This document shows positions 45,804-53,970 of a DNA stretch of 64,000 bases, piece by piece. Within the stretch, counting starts at the first letter, position 1; every line of letters begins with the position of its first letter. Under the pieces are notes generated by a model. It ran no database searches. It saw only the letters and a list, made by a program, of their open reading frames with translations, and was not told the origin of the DNA. The position numbers and the translations under genes are program-made. The stretch spans positions 34,256-98,255 of the forward strand of contig CAAESW010000009.1 of assembly GCA_900758845.1 (NCBI GenBank), in the 5' to 3' direction. The stretch is from an uncultured Collinsella sp. (lineage in GTDB: Bacteria; Actinomycetota; Coriobacteriia; Coriobacteriales; Coriobacteriaceae).

Positions 45804-45866
45804 ATGCACCATATATACACGGCTCGCAATGCGGGCCGTTTTTGCAAAAGTTATCCATCGAGGTGA
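45804..45866 (+). CDS. Candidate leader peptide of the aro operon (20 codons)
   Basis: ATG at 45804 opens MHHIYTARNAGRFCKSYPSR followed by TGA. It has Tyr at codons 5 and 17 and Phe at codon 13, and the Tyr5 codon ends exactly where the terminator-like stem begins. No Shine-Dalgarno is visible; if the promoter call is right, the message would be leaderless. Translation is hypothetical; Tyr/Phe content is modest compared with classic attenuator peptides. Confidence 0.35.
   Translation: MHHIYTARNAGRFCKSYPSR
45819..45843 (+). terminator. Intrinsic terminator-like hairpin in the aro leader (candidate attenuator)
   Basis: ACGGCTCGC pairs with GCGGGCCGT (one wobble) across a 2-3 nt loop, followed at once by TTTTT. 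It lies upstream of aroF on the coding strand, where no other plus-strand gene needs termination; the preceding gene is a minus-strand tRNA. Premature termination here would control the whole operon. Confidence 0.75.
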
Positions 45867-45876
45867 GAGGCACACC

Positions 45877-46899
45877 ATGATTGCAATTCTAAAGCAGAGC
45901 GCCAGCGACGAGGCCGTCAGCCATATTGTCAGCTGGATTGAGAAAAAAGGCCTGAAGACCGACGTCTCGCGCGGCGAGAACGAGACGATTATCGGCCTGG
46001 TGGGCGATACGACCAAGATCGACCCGTTCCTGCTCGAGTCCATGGATGTCGTCGAGCGCGTGCAGCGCGTCTCCGAGCCGTTCAAGCGCGCCAACCGCAA
46101 GTTCCACCCCGAGGACTCCGTCATCGACTGCGGTCACGGCGTCAAGATCGGCGGCGACCAGTTCCAGGTCATCGCCGGTCCCTGCTCCGTCGAGGGCGAG
46201 AACCTCATTCGCATCGCACGCCGCGTAAAGGCCGCCGGCGCCACGATGCTGCGCGGCGGTGCCTACAAGCCCCGCACCTCCCCCTACGCCTACCAGGGCA
46301 TGGGTCCCGCCGGCCTCGACCTGCTGTGCGAGGCGTCTGCCGAGCTCGACATGCCGATCGTCACCGAGATCATGGACCCACGCGACGTGCAGGTCTTCTT
46401 GGACAAGAAGATTGACGTCATGCAGATCGGCGCCCGCAACGCCCAGAACTTTCCCCTGCTCAAGGAGGTCGGCAAGACCCAGACCCCAATTCTGCTCAAG
46501 CGCGGCATGTCCGGCACGATCGACGAGCTGCTTATGGCCGCCGAGTACATCATGAGCGAGGGCAACGACAACGTCATCCTGTGCGAGCGCGGCATCCGCA
46601 CCTTCGAGACCCGCACCCGCAATACCTTCGACCTCAACGCCGTGCCGGTGCTGCACCACCTGTCGCACCTGCCCGTCGTCGCCGACCCCAGCCACGCCAC
46701 CGGCTACACCCGCTACGTCGAGCCCATGGCGCTCGCCGCGACCGCCTGCGGCGCCAACGGTCTGGAGATCGAGGTCCACGACGAGCCGAGCCGTGCCTGG
46801 TCCGACGGCGCCCAGGCCCTCACCCCCGATCAGTTCGACGACACCATGCGCCGCATCCGAGCAATCCGCGAAGTTGTCTGCCAAGAGACCATGGAGTAG
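45877..46899 (+). CDS. aroF: 3-deoxy-7-phosphoheptulonate (DAHP) synthase with N-terminal regulatory domain
   Basis: DAHP synthase condenses PEP and erythrose 4-phosphate, the entry of the shikimate pathway. From ATG 45877 it is 340 residues: a ferredoxin-like N-terminal domain of about 70 residues, as in the Thermotoga-type AroF, then the barrel with IAGPCSVEGENL, LRGGAYKPRTSPYAYQG, MQIGARNAQNFPLL, LLKRGMSGTIDE and VADPSHATGY. The N-terminal domain mediates Tyr/Phe feedback in characterised relatives. An in-frame ATG 16 codons upstream lies in the leader hairpin and is less likely. Confidence 0.96.
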   Translation: MIAILKQSASDEAVSHIVSWIEKKGLKTDVSRGENETIIGLVGDTTKIDPFLLESMDVVERVQRVSEPFKRANRKFHPEDSVIDCGHGVKIGGDQFQVIAGPCSVEGENLIRIARRVKAAGATMLRGGAYKPRTSPYAYQGMGPAGLDLLCEASAELDMPIVTEIMDPRDVQVFLDKKIDVMQIGARNAQNFPLLKEVGKTQTPILLKRGMSGTIDELLMAAEYIMSEGNDNVILCERGIRTFETRTRNTFDLNAVPVLHHLSHLPVVADPSHATGYTRYVEPMALAATACGANGLEIEVHDEPSRAWSDGAQALTPDQFDDTMRRIRAIREVVCQETME

Positions 46900-46902
46900 C
46901 CC

Positions 46903-47817
46903 ATGGGTACGGTGAGAAACGCGCGTGTTAACCAGGGCGGCCCCAAGTGCGCCGGTATCGTGGGCCTGGGCCTCATCGGCGGAAGCTTTGCCCGCGGCTA
47001 TGCGCAGGCGGGCGTCCGCGTGCTGGCCTGGGACCCCGATGACGACGTCATGACGGCCGCCAGCATGGGCACTGTCGCCGGAGAGCTCAACGACAAGACA
47101 CTCGGCGAATGCGACATCATCGTCCTTGCCTGCTATCCCGAGGCATGCATCGAGTGGCTCGAGGCGCACGCCCAGGCGCTCGCCGACGCCACCGACACCG
47201 ACGCCATCATGGGTCCCGTGGTGATCGACACCGTGGGCGTCAAGGGCATCGTGTGCGAACGTGCCTTTGAGCTTGCCCGTGAGCACGGCTTTTACTTTGT
47301 GGGCGCACACCCCATGGCGGGCACGCAGTACTCGGGCTACGCACACTCCCGCGCCGACCTGTTCCAGGGCGCGCCACTCGTGCTCGTGCCGTCCGCGGTG
47401 GACGATGCGCTCAAACTGGAGCTTTTGGGCCAGGTGCGCGAGATGGTGCGCCCCTTGGGCTTTGGCAAGTTCAGCGTGACCAGCGCCGCCGAGCACGACC
47501 GCGTCATCGCCTTCACGAGCCAGCTTGCGCACGTGGTGTCCAACGCCTACGTCAAAAGCCCCACCGCCCAGGTCCACCACGGCTTTTCGGCCGGTAGCTA
47601 CCGCGATCTCACCCGCGTGGCGCACCTCAACCCGCAAATGTGGTCCGAGCTCATGATCGACGACGCCGACGCGCTCGCCTACGAGATCGACCATCTGATC
47701 GAATCGCTCGGCGCCTACAGCCGTGCGCTCAAGGACCGCGACCAGCGCTATCTGGAGAATCTCCTTGCCGAGGGCGACCGCATTAAGCGCGCGCTCGACG
47801 ACGAGACCTCCCACTAG
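46903..47817 (+). CDS. tyrA: Prephenate dehydrogenase
   Basis: TyrA oxidatively decarboxylates prephenate towards tyrosine. The 304-residue protein has the Rossmann motif GIVGLGLIGGSFARGYAQAG, DTVGVKGIVCE and the substrate-site sequence VGAHPMAGTQYSGY. No C-terminal ACT domain is present. GGAG lies 6 nt before the ATG, directly after the aroF stop. It sits with pheA in the same operon, so both branches from prephenate are co-transcribed. Arogenate as substrate cannot be excluded. Confidence 0.95.
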   Translation: MGTVRNARVNQGGPKCAGIVGLGLIGGSFARGYAQAGVRVLAWDPDDDVMTAASMGTVAGELNDKTLGECDIIVLACYPEACIEWLEAHAQALADATDTDAIMGPVVIDTVGVKGIVCERAFELAREHGFYFVGAHPMAGTQYSGYAHSRADLFQGAPLVLVPSAVDDALKLELLGQVREMVRPLGFGKFSVTSAAEHDRVIAFTSQLAHVVSNAYVKSPTAQVHHGFSAGSYRDLTRVAHLNPQMWSELMIDDADALAYEIDHLIESLGAYSRALKDRDQRYLENLLAEGDRIKRALDDETSH

Positions 47818-47853
47818 ACCACCTATCACGCCAGGTCGAAAGGACCATAGCTT

Positions 47854-48960
47854 ATGGCGATTACCATCGATATCGACACCGCACGCCCCTACCGGGTGCA
47901 TGTTGGCACGTTTTTGTTGGAGCAGGCGGGACCGCTCGTGCGCGCCACTGCCGGCGGCACCAAGGCCGTCATCGTGACGGACACCAACGTGGGCCCGCTC
48001 TACCAGATGCCCGTTAAGCAGAGCCTGGAGGCGTCAGGCTACGAGGTGAGCATCTGCACCTTCGAGGCCGGCGAGGCCCATAAGCGCGCCGAAACCTATG
48101 TTGCCATTTTGGAGTTTGTGGCCGAGCACGAGCTTTCGCGCTCCGACGTGATCGTGGCACTCGGCGGCGGCGTCGTGGGCGACGTGGCGGGCTTTGTGGC
48201 CGCCACCTACATGCGCGGCTGCAAGTTTGTGCAGATCCCGACGAGCCTGCTCGCCATGGTGGATTCGTCGGTGGGCGGCAAGACCGCCATCGACCTGGCT
48301 GCAGGCAAGAACTTGGCCGGCGCCTTTTGGCAGCCGAGCGTGGTTATCGCCGACGTGGGGTGCCTGGCCACCCTCACGCCCGAGCAGTTCGCCGACGGCT
48401 GCGGAGAGGTCGTCAAGCACGCCGTGATCGCCGACCCGGAGCTTTTCGCCGAGCTGGAGAAGACTCCGCTCACGCTGGAGCTACTCAACCGCGATGTGGC
48501 CCGCGTAGCACTCATCATCGCCCGCAATATCGACATCAAGCGCGCCGTGGTCGTCACCGACGAGCGCGAAACCAACCAGCGCAAGCTCCTCAACTTTGGA
48601 CACAGCGCCGGACACGCCGTCGAAGCCTGCGAGCACTTTGAGCTCGGACACGGCAACTGCGTGTCGATCGGCATGGGCATCATCACGCGAGCCGCAGCCC
48701 TGCACGGCGTTTGCGATGCTGCACTGCCCGGTCGTATTGAGGAGCTCTGCGCCCGCCATGGCCTCAAGACCCACTGCGACCTCGATGCCGATGCCGTCTT
48801 TGCCGAGGCGCTCCACGACAAGAAGCGCGCGGGCGACACCATCGACCTGGTGATTCCGCACGGCATTGGCCGCTGCAGCATCGACCGCACGCCGCTTTCC
48901 ACTTTCCACGAACTCATTGCCGAGGGCCTCGGCCAGAAGGGAGACGCATCCGCATGCTAG
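47854..48960 (+). CDS. aroB: 3-dehydroquinate synthase
   Basis: AroB converts DAHP to dehydroquinate, needing NAD and a divalent metal. The 368-residue protein shows FEAGEAHKRAETY, ALGGGVVGDVAGFVAATYMRG, PTSLLAMVDSSVGGKTAIDL, GCGEVVKHAVI and NFGHSAGHAVE, covering the NAD and metal sites. AAAGGA precedes the ATG. The stop overlaps the aroA start. Confidence 0.97.
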   Translation: MAITIDIDTARPYRVHVGTFLLEQAGPLVRATAGGTKAVIVTDTNVGPLYQMPVKQSLEASGYEVSICTFEAGEAHKRAETYVAILEFVAEHELSRSDVIVALGGGVVGDVAGFVAATYMRGCKFVQIPTSLLAMVDSSVGGKTAIDLAAGKNLAGAFWQPSVVIADVGCLATLTPEQFADGCGEVVKHAVIADPELFAELEKTPLTLELLNRDVARVALIIARNIDIKRAVVVTDERETNQRKLLNFGHSAGHAVEACEHFELGHGNCVSIGMGIITRAAALHGVCDAALPGRIEELCARHGLKTHCDLDADAVFAEALHDKKRAGDTIDLVIPHGIGRCSIDRTPLSTFHELIAEGLGQKGDASAC

Positions 48961-50273
48961 CCCGCATCACCCCGTCCCCGCTCAAGGGCACCGTTCCCGC
49001 CATCGCGTCCAAGTCGATGGCGCATCGCCTCATCATCTGCGCCGCCCTTGCCAACGGAGAGACGCATGTGACCTGCAACACCACCTGCGCCGATATTGAG
49101 GCCACGGTCCGCTGCCTCACGGCGCTCGGCGCCCGCATCGAGACCGTCGAGGACGGCTTCCAGGTCCACCCCACTATGAAGAGCATTGAGTTCGGCCTGC
49201 TCAAGGCCCTTGCCGGCGGCACGCTCGACTGCGGCGAGAGCGGCTCCACGCTCCGCTTTATGCTGCCCGTCGCCTGCGCGCTGGGGGCAGAGGCAACCTT
49301 TGTGGGACAGGGCCGCCTAGGCGCACGCCCGCTGTCCCCGCTCTCGGACGAGATCATTGCCGCCGGCTGCGACCTACAGGGTCTGGGCGGTTTTCCGCTC
49401 AAGACAAGCGGACGCATGCGCCCGGGCACCTTTGTGCTGCCGGGCAACGTAAGCTCGCAGTACATCTCGGGCCTGCTGCTGGCAGCCCCGTTGCTCGCCC
49501 AGCCCTCCTGTGTGCAGGTGACTGGCCTCATTGAGAGCCGCCCCTACATCAACCTGACGATCCAGGCCATGAAGGCCTTTGGCGTTGAGATCAACGTCGA
49601 GCGCATTCCGGCCAAGGACGGCCAGCCCGAGGTCACGAACTTCCGCGTGAGCAGCGGCTCGTACCGCACGCCCGGCAGCGTGGCCGTCGAGGGCGACTGG
49701 TCCAACGCTGCCTTTTGGCTGTGTGCCGGCGCTATCGGCACCGACCCCATCACCGTCGAGGGCGTGTCCCTGAGCTCCGCACAGGGCGACCGCAACGTGC
49801 TTGCCGCGCTTTCGCGCTTTGGCGCCCGCATCGTGCGCTCCACCAACGCCGCCACCGTGCAGTCCGACAAGCTCGCCGGCTTTGAGATGAGCGCCCACGA
49901 CATTCCCGACCTGGTGCCCGTTATCTCGGCCGTGGCCTCGCTGGCACAGGGCCGCACCTTTATCCGCGATTGCGCCCGCCTGCGTATCAAGGAATCCGAC
50001 CGCCTGGCCACCACCACCCGCGAGCTCACCGCGCTGGGCGCGCAGGTGCGTATTGCCGGCGACGACCTCATCATCAAGGGCGTCGATGCCTTCACCGGCG
50101 GTGAGGTCGATTCACACAACGACCACCGCATCGCCATGATGGCCGCCATCGCCGCGAGCCGCGCCACCGGCGAGGTCGTGATCCACGGCGCCGAGGCCGT
50201 CAACAAGTCCTATCCCGATTTCTTCGACCACTACCGCCTACTGGGCGGCAAGGTCACGCTCGAGGAGGAATAG
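48954..50273 (+). CDS. aroA: 3-phosphoshikimate 1-carboxyvinyltransferase (EPSP synthase)
   Basis: EPSP synthase, 439 residues. The substrate Lys region is ASKSMAHRLIICAALANGE, followed by GESGSTLRFMLPVACALG and the C-terminal DCARLRIKESDRLATT and DSHNDHRIAMMAAIAA. The ATG overlaps the aroB end (7-nt overlap), so translation is coupled. Its glyphosate-sensitivity class cannot be judged safely by eye. Confidence 0.97.
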   Translation: MLARITPSPLKGTVPAIASKSMAHRLIICAALANGETHVTCNTTCADIEATVRCLTALGARIETVEDGFQVHPTMKSIEFGLLKALAGGTLDCGESGSTLRFMLPVACALGAEATFVGQGRLGARPLSPLSDEIIAAGCDLQGLGGFPLKTSGRMRPGTFVLPGNVSSQYISGLLLAAPLLAQPSCVQVTGLIESRPYINLTIQAMKAFGVEINVERIPAKDGQPEVTNFRVSSGSYRTPGSVAVEGDWSNAAFWLCAGAIGTDPITVEGVSLSSAQGDRNVLAALSRFGARIVRSTNAATVQSDKLAGFEMSAHDIPDLVPVISAVASLAQGRTFIRDCARLRIKESDRLATTTRELTALGAQVRIAGDDLIIKGVDAFTGGEVDSHNDHRIAMMAAIAASRATGEVVIHGAEAVNKSYPDFFDHYRLLGGKVTLEEE

Positions 50274-50274
50274 C

Positions 50275-51372
50275 ATGTCCTCGACCTTTGGCAACGTCTT
50301 GCACTTAAGCATCTTCGGCCAGTCGCACTCCCCCGCTATCGGCTGCTCGCTCGATGGCATTCCGGCAGGTATCGCCGTGGACCAGGAGAAGCTGCAGGCC
50401 TTCCTCGACCGTCGCGCCCCCGGTCGCGACGAGACCGCGACCAAACGCCGCGAGGCCGACGCCGCGCATATCATCGCCGGTGTAGTCGATGGACATACCA
50501 CCGGCGCGCCCATCGCTGCGATTATCGAGAACACCAACACGCGCTCCAAGGATTACTCCGAGCTGCGCCGCAAGCCCCGTCCCGGACATGCGGACTTCCC
50601 TGCGCGCGTGAAGTATCACAACATGCACGATGTCGCTGGTGGCGGGCATTTTTCCGGCCGCCTAACGGCACCCTTGTGCATCGCCGGCGGCATTGCGCTG
50701 CAGGCACTCGAGACCCGCGGCATTCAGGTCATGGCGCACGTCGCGCAAATCGGCGGCATCTCCGACCTGCCGATGGACGATATGGTCTATCGCGAGGCCG
50801 ACCGCAAGGCGATCCTTACGAACGATCTGCCGTGCATTGACGCCGCCGCAGCCGGCCGCATGCGCGAGGAAATTCTGGCCGCGCGCGACGAGCTCGACAG
50901 CATCGGCGGCATCGTGGAGTGCGGCATTTACGGGCTTCCCGCGGGCATCGGCGACCCCATGTTCGACGGCATCGAGAACCGCATCGCGCAAATCGCGTTT
51001 GGCATTCCCGCCGTAAAGGGGGTGGAGTTTGGCATGGGCTTTGCCGTGGCCGCCATGCGCGGCAGCGAGAACAACGATCCGTATCGCATCGATGCCGAGA
51101 CCGGAAAGATCGAGGTCGAATCCAACAACGCCGGCGGCGCCCTGGGCGGTATTTCGACCGGCGCGCCCGTCATGTGGCGCATGGCCGTAAAGCCGACGCC
51201 CTCAATTGGCCGCGAGCAGCAGACCGTAGACATGGACACCATGGAAAATGCCGAGGTCTCGGTCCACGGCCGTCACGATCCCTGTATCGTCCCCCGAGCC
51301 GTCCCCGTAGCCGAAGCAGCCGCCGCCCTCGCCATCTGGGACGCTCTCCTCGAGGACGCAGGCCAGCTCTAA
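50275..51372 (+). CDS. aroC: Chorismate synthase
   Basis: Chorismate synthase uses reduced FMN to make chorismate from EPSP. The 365-residue protein shows LSIFGQSHSPAIGCSLDGIPAG, RRAPGRDETATKRREAD, RPGHADFPARVKYHNMHD, GGGHFSGRLTAPL and GGALGGISTGAPV, all diagnostic. It starts 1 nt after the aroA stop behind GAGGAG. A GC-rich hairpin and then a long palindrome follow before pheA. Confidence 0.98.
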   Translation: MSSTFGNVLHLSIFGQSHSPAIGCSLDGIPAGIAVDQEKLQAFLDRRAPGRDETATKRREADAAHIIAGVVDGHTTGAPIAAIIENTNTRSKDYSELRRKPRPGHADFPARVKYHNMHDVAGGGHFSGRLTAPLCIAGGIALQALETRGIQVMAHVAQIGGISDLPMDDMVYREADRKAILTNDLPCIDAAAAGRMREEILAARDELDSIGGIVECGIYGLPAGIGDPMFDGIENRIAQIAFGIPAVKGVEFGMGFAVAAMRGSENNDPYRIDAETGKIEVESNNAGGALGGISTGAPVMWRMAVKPTPSIGREQQTVDMDTMENAEVSVHGRHDPCIVPRAVPVAEAAAALAIWDALLEDAGQL

Positions 51373-51379
51373 AAATCTC

Positions 51380-51402
51380 CGGGGGCCAACTCCGGCCCCC
51401 CA
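51380..51402 (+). terminator. GC-rich hairpin after aroC
   Basis: GGGGGCC pairs with GGCCCCC around a 6-nt loop, 8 nt past the aroC stop. No T run follows, so it may stabilise the message 3' end or cause partial termination. Confidence 0.45.
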
Positions 51403-51412
51403 CGCCCACCCA

Positions 51413-51488
51413 GTGATTTTTCTGGGACGGGGATTAAAAAATCATTAGGTACGCAATGATTTTTTAATCCCCGTCCCAGAAAAATCAC
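51413..51488. repeat. Perfect palindrome with 34-bp arms between aroC and pheA
   Basis: The arm at 51413-51446 is the exact reverse complement of 51455-51488, with an 8-nt centre (AGGTACGC). Each arm carries CTGGGACGGGG and ATTAAAAAATCATT. It fills almost all of the aroC-pheA gap inside an operon. It could be a REP/MITE-like element; as RNA it would be a very stable hairpin. Confidence 0.9.
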
Positions 51489-51509
51489 CGACACGTGAAA
51501 GGGGTCCCT

Positions 51510-52655
51510 ATGGACCTTGCTGACATCCGCCAGGCCATCGATGGCATCGACACCACGCTCCTCAACAGCTTTGTCGAGCGCATGGATATTGCCACCGAGG
51601 TCGCCAAGTCAAAAATCGAGATGGGCAAGGCCGTCTTCGACCCCGCCCGCGAGCGCTCCAAGCTCAATAACCTCGCCAGCCGCGCGCCCGAGCGCTACGA
51701 GGCCCAGACCATCACCCTGTTCCGCCTCCTCATGAGCATGAGCAAGGCCGAGCAGCAGCGCTACATCAACGAGCTCAAGGGCATCACCGTCTCACAAAAG
51801 GCACACGCCACGGCTGCAGCCTCCGACACGCCCTTCCCTCAAACGGCCACCGTTGCCTGCCAGGGCGTGGAAGGTGCCTATAGCCAGATCGCCGCGTGCA
51901 AACTCTTCGACGTGCCCGACATCGCGTTTTTCGAGACCTTCGAAGGCGTTATGCGCGCTGTGCGCGACGGCTTCTGCGAGTTTGGCGTGCTGCCCATCGA
52001 GAACTCCACCGCCGGCTCGGTCAACGCCGTCTACGACCTGCTCGCCCAGTTCGACTTCCACATCGTGCGCTCGCTGCGACTCAAGATCGATCACAACTTA
52101 CTCGTCAAACCCGGCACCAAGCTCGCCGACGTGTGCGAGGTCTACAGCCACGGTCAGGCCATCGCGCAGTGCGCTAGCTTTATCGAGCGCCACGGCCTGC
52201 ACGCCACCAAGTACCCAAACACGGCCATGTCGGCCGAAATGGTCGCCAGCTCCGAGCGCACCGATGTTGCTGCCATCGCATCGCGCAGCTGCGCGGAACT
52301 CTATGGCCTGAAGGTGCTGGAGCCCAACATCCAGGACTCGGACAACAACTACACACGCTTTGTCGTCATCAGCCGCGAGCCGCGCGTTTATCCCGGTGCC
52401 AACCGTACCTCGCTCATGATCACCACGGCCAATGAGCCGGGCGCCCTCTACCGCGTGCTCGAGCGCTTCTATGCGCTCAGCATCAACCTCATCAAGCTCG
52501 AGAGCCGCCCCATCCCCGGGCACGACTTTGAGTTTATGTTCTACTTTGATCTGGACTGCCCCTTTGGCAGCAAGGCCCTCGACGACTTGCTCGATTCCAT
52601 CGACGACGTGTGCGAGAGCTTCACCTACTTTGGCAGCTACACGGAGGTACTCTAG
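51510..52655 (+). CDS. pheA: Bifunctional chorismate mutase / prephenate dehydratase (P-protein)
   Basis: The 381-residue protein joins three modules: an AroQ-type chorismate mutase (about residues 1-85, with IRQAIDGIDTTLLNSFVERM and IEMGKAVFDPARE), a prephenate dehydratase (ACQGVEGAYSQIA, GVLPIENSTAGSVNAVYDLL, RFVVISREP) and a C-terminal ACT domain with NEPGALYRVLERF and KLESRPIPG, the Phe-binding ESRP motif. AAAGGGG lies before ATG 51510. The ACT domain predicts Phe feedback. Its stop overlaps the aroE/K start by a few bases. Confidence 0.96.
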   Translation: MDLADIRQAIDGIDTTLLNSFVERMDIATEVAKSKIEMGKAVFDPARERSKLNNLASRAPERYEAQTITLFRLLMSMSKAEQQRYINELKGITVSQKAHATAAASDTPFPQTATVACQGVEGAYSQIAACKLFDVPDIAFFETFEGVMRAVRDGFCEFGVLPIENSTAGSVNAVYDLLAQFDFHIVRSLRLKIDHNLLVKPGTKLADVCEVYSHGQAIAQCASFIERHGLHATKYPNTAMSAEMVASSERTDVAAIASRSCAELYGLKVLEPNIQDSDNNYTRFVVISREPRVYPGANRTSLMITTANEPGALYRVLERFYALSINLIKLESRPIPGHDFEFMFYFDLDCPFGSKALDDLLDSIDDVCESFTYFGSYTEVL

Positions 52656-53906
52656 ATGACCGATACCGCCGCAACCCGCCCCTACGGCGTACTGGGCCGC
52701 GTGCTGGGCCACAGCTACACCCCGACCATCTACAAAGAGCTCGCTGGGCTCGAGTACGTGCGATTTGAGCGCGAGCCCGAGGACCTCGCGGCCTTTATGA
52801 CGGGCGACGAGTGGGAGGGCACCAACGTGACCATCCCCTACAAGCGCGCCGTCATGGAGTATCTGGACGAGCTGAGCCCGCTCGCCGAGCGCATGGGCAA
52901 CGTCAACACCATCACGCGCCTGCCCAACGGCCTCCTGCGCGGCGACAACACCGACTACTTTGGTTTTCAGTGCCTGGTCGAGGAGCTGGGGGTTGAGGTC
53001 GCCGGCAAGAAGGCTCTCGTGCTCGGAGCCACTGGTGGCGCCGGCACCACGGCAAGTATGGTGCTCGGCGACCTTGGCGCCACCGTGGTGCCCGTGGGCC
53101 GCACGAGCGAGGTCAACTACGGCAATATCGCGCAGCAGTCCGATGCCGCCCTGCTCGTCAACTGCACGCCCGCCGGCATGTTCCCCCACTGCCCCGACGC
53201 CCCCTGCACGCTCGAGGGGCTCAATGCGCTCGAGGGCGTTATCGACATTGTCTACAACCCCGCTCGCACGGAACTCATGCTCGAGGCCGAGCGCCGCGGC
53301 ATCCCCTGCATCGGCGGCCTGCTTATGCTTGTGGCACAGGCGGCACAGACCGTCGAGCGCTATACCGGCCAGGTCACCCCGCGCAAGCGCATCCTGGACG
53401 TAACGGAGCGCCTGTCGCGCCGCGAACAGAACATAGCGCTGATCGGCATGCCGGGTTCGGGCAAGACCCGCGTGGGTGAGCAGATCGCAATGCTGACGGG
53501 TCGCGAGCACATCGATCTGGACCGCGCCCTCGAGGAGCGCCTGGGCATGCCCTGTGCCGACTTTATCGTCGAGCGCGGCGAGGCCGCCTTCCGCGAGCAA
53601 GAGACAGCGGAGCTGGCCGACATTTCCAAGCGCAGCGGCCTGGTGCTCTCCACCGGCGGCGGCGTGGTCACACGCGACGAGAACTACCCGCTGCTGTACC
53701 AGAATAGCCAGATCGTGATGCTCAACCGCAAGCTCGACGAGCTCGCCCACAAGGGCCGCCCCATCACCGCGCGCGACGGCATCGATAAGCTGGCTGAACA
53801 GCGCATGCCGCGCTACCGCGCCTGGGCCGACTACATCATCGACTCACGCGACTGCGCTGCCAACACCGCCCAAGCCCTCCTCGAGACCCTCCCACCCGCT
53901 CTCTAA
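52656..53906 (+). CDS. Shikimate dehydrogenase - shikimate kinase fusion
   Basis: A 416-residue fusion of two successive pathway steps. Residues about 1-250 are AroE-like: GVLGRVLGHSYTPTIY, NVTIPYKRAVMEYLD (catalytic Lys), DNTDYFGFQ and LVLGATGGAGTTASMVL for NADP. From about 262 it is AroK-like: ALIGMPGSGKTRVGEQIA (Walker A), HIDLDRALEE, FREQETAEL and STGGGVVTR. The substrate-site Ser motif is GHSYTP rather than the usual SxS form. It abuts pheA and makes separate aroE and aroK genes unnecessary here. Confidence 0.94.
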   Translation: MTDTAATRPYGVLGRVLGHSYTPTIYKELAGLEYVRFEREPEDLAAFMTGDEWEGTNVTIPYKRAVMEYLDELSPLAERMGNVNTITRLPNGLLRGDNTDYFGFQCLVEELGVEVAGKKALVLGATGGAGTTASMVLGDLGATVVPVGRTSEVNYGNIAQQSDAALLVNCTPAGMFPHCPDAPCTLEGLNALEGVIDIVYNPARTELMLEAERRGIPCIGGLLMLVAQAAQTVERYTGQVTPRKRILDVTERLSRREQNIALIGMPGSGKTRVGEQIAMLTGREHIDLDRALEERLGMPCADFIVERGEAAFREQETAELADISKRSGLVLSTGGGVVTRDENYPLLYQNSQIVMLNRKLDELAHKGRPITARDGIDKLAEQRMPRYRAWADYIIDSRDCAANTAQALLETLPPAL

Positions 53907-53908
53907 CC

Positions 53909-53949
53909 AAAACCACCACAAAGGGGACAGGCACCTTTGTGGTGGTTTT
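53909..53949. repeat. 16-bp-stem palindrome between aroE/K and aroQ
   Basis: AAAACCACCACAAAGG at 53909-53924 and its exact reverse complement at 53934-53949, around GGACAGGCA. The right arm ends in TTTT, so it may also act as a plus-strand terminator. It shares a GGGAC-type core with the palindrome at 51413-51488. Confidence 0.85.
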
Positions 53950-53970
53950 CCAACCGCAAAGGAAGCAACC

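Noticed and set aside
45889..47901. A 670-codon minus-strand frame opposite aroF and tyrA
   Set aside because: Low-complexity Val/Gly/His/Asp composition typical of a GC-bias shadow; the plus-strand genes have clear catalytic motifs.
52098..53750. A 550-codon minus-strand frame opposite pheA and aroE/K
   Set aside because: Same shadow effect; no recognisable domain and no ribosome-binding site tied to a promoter.
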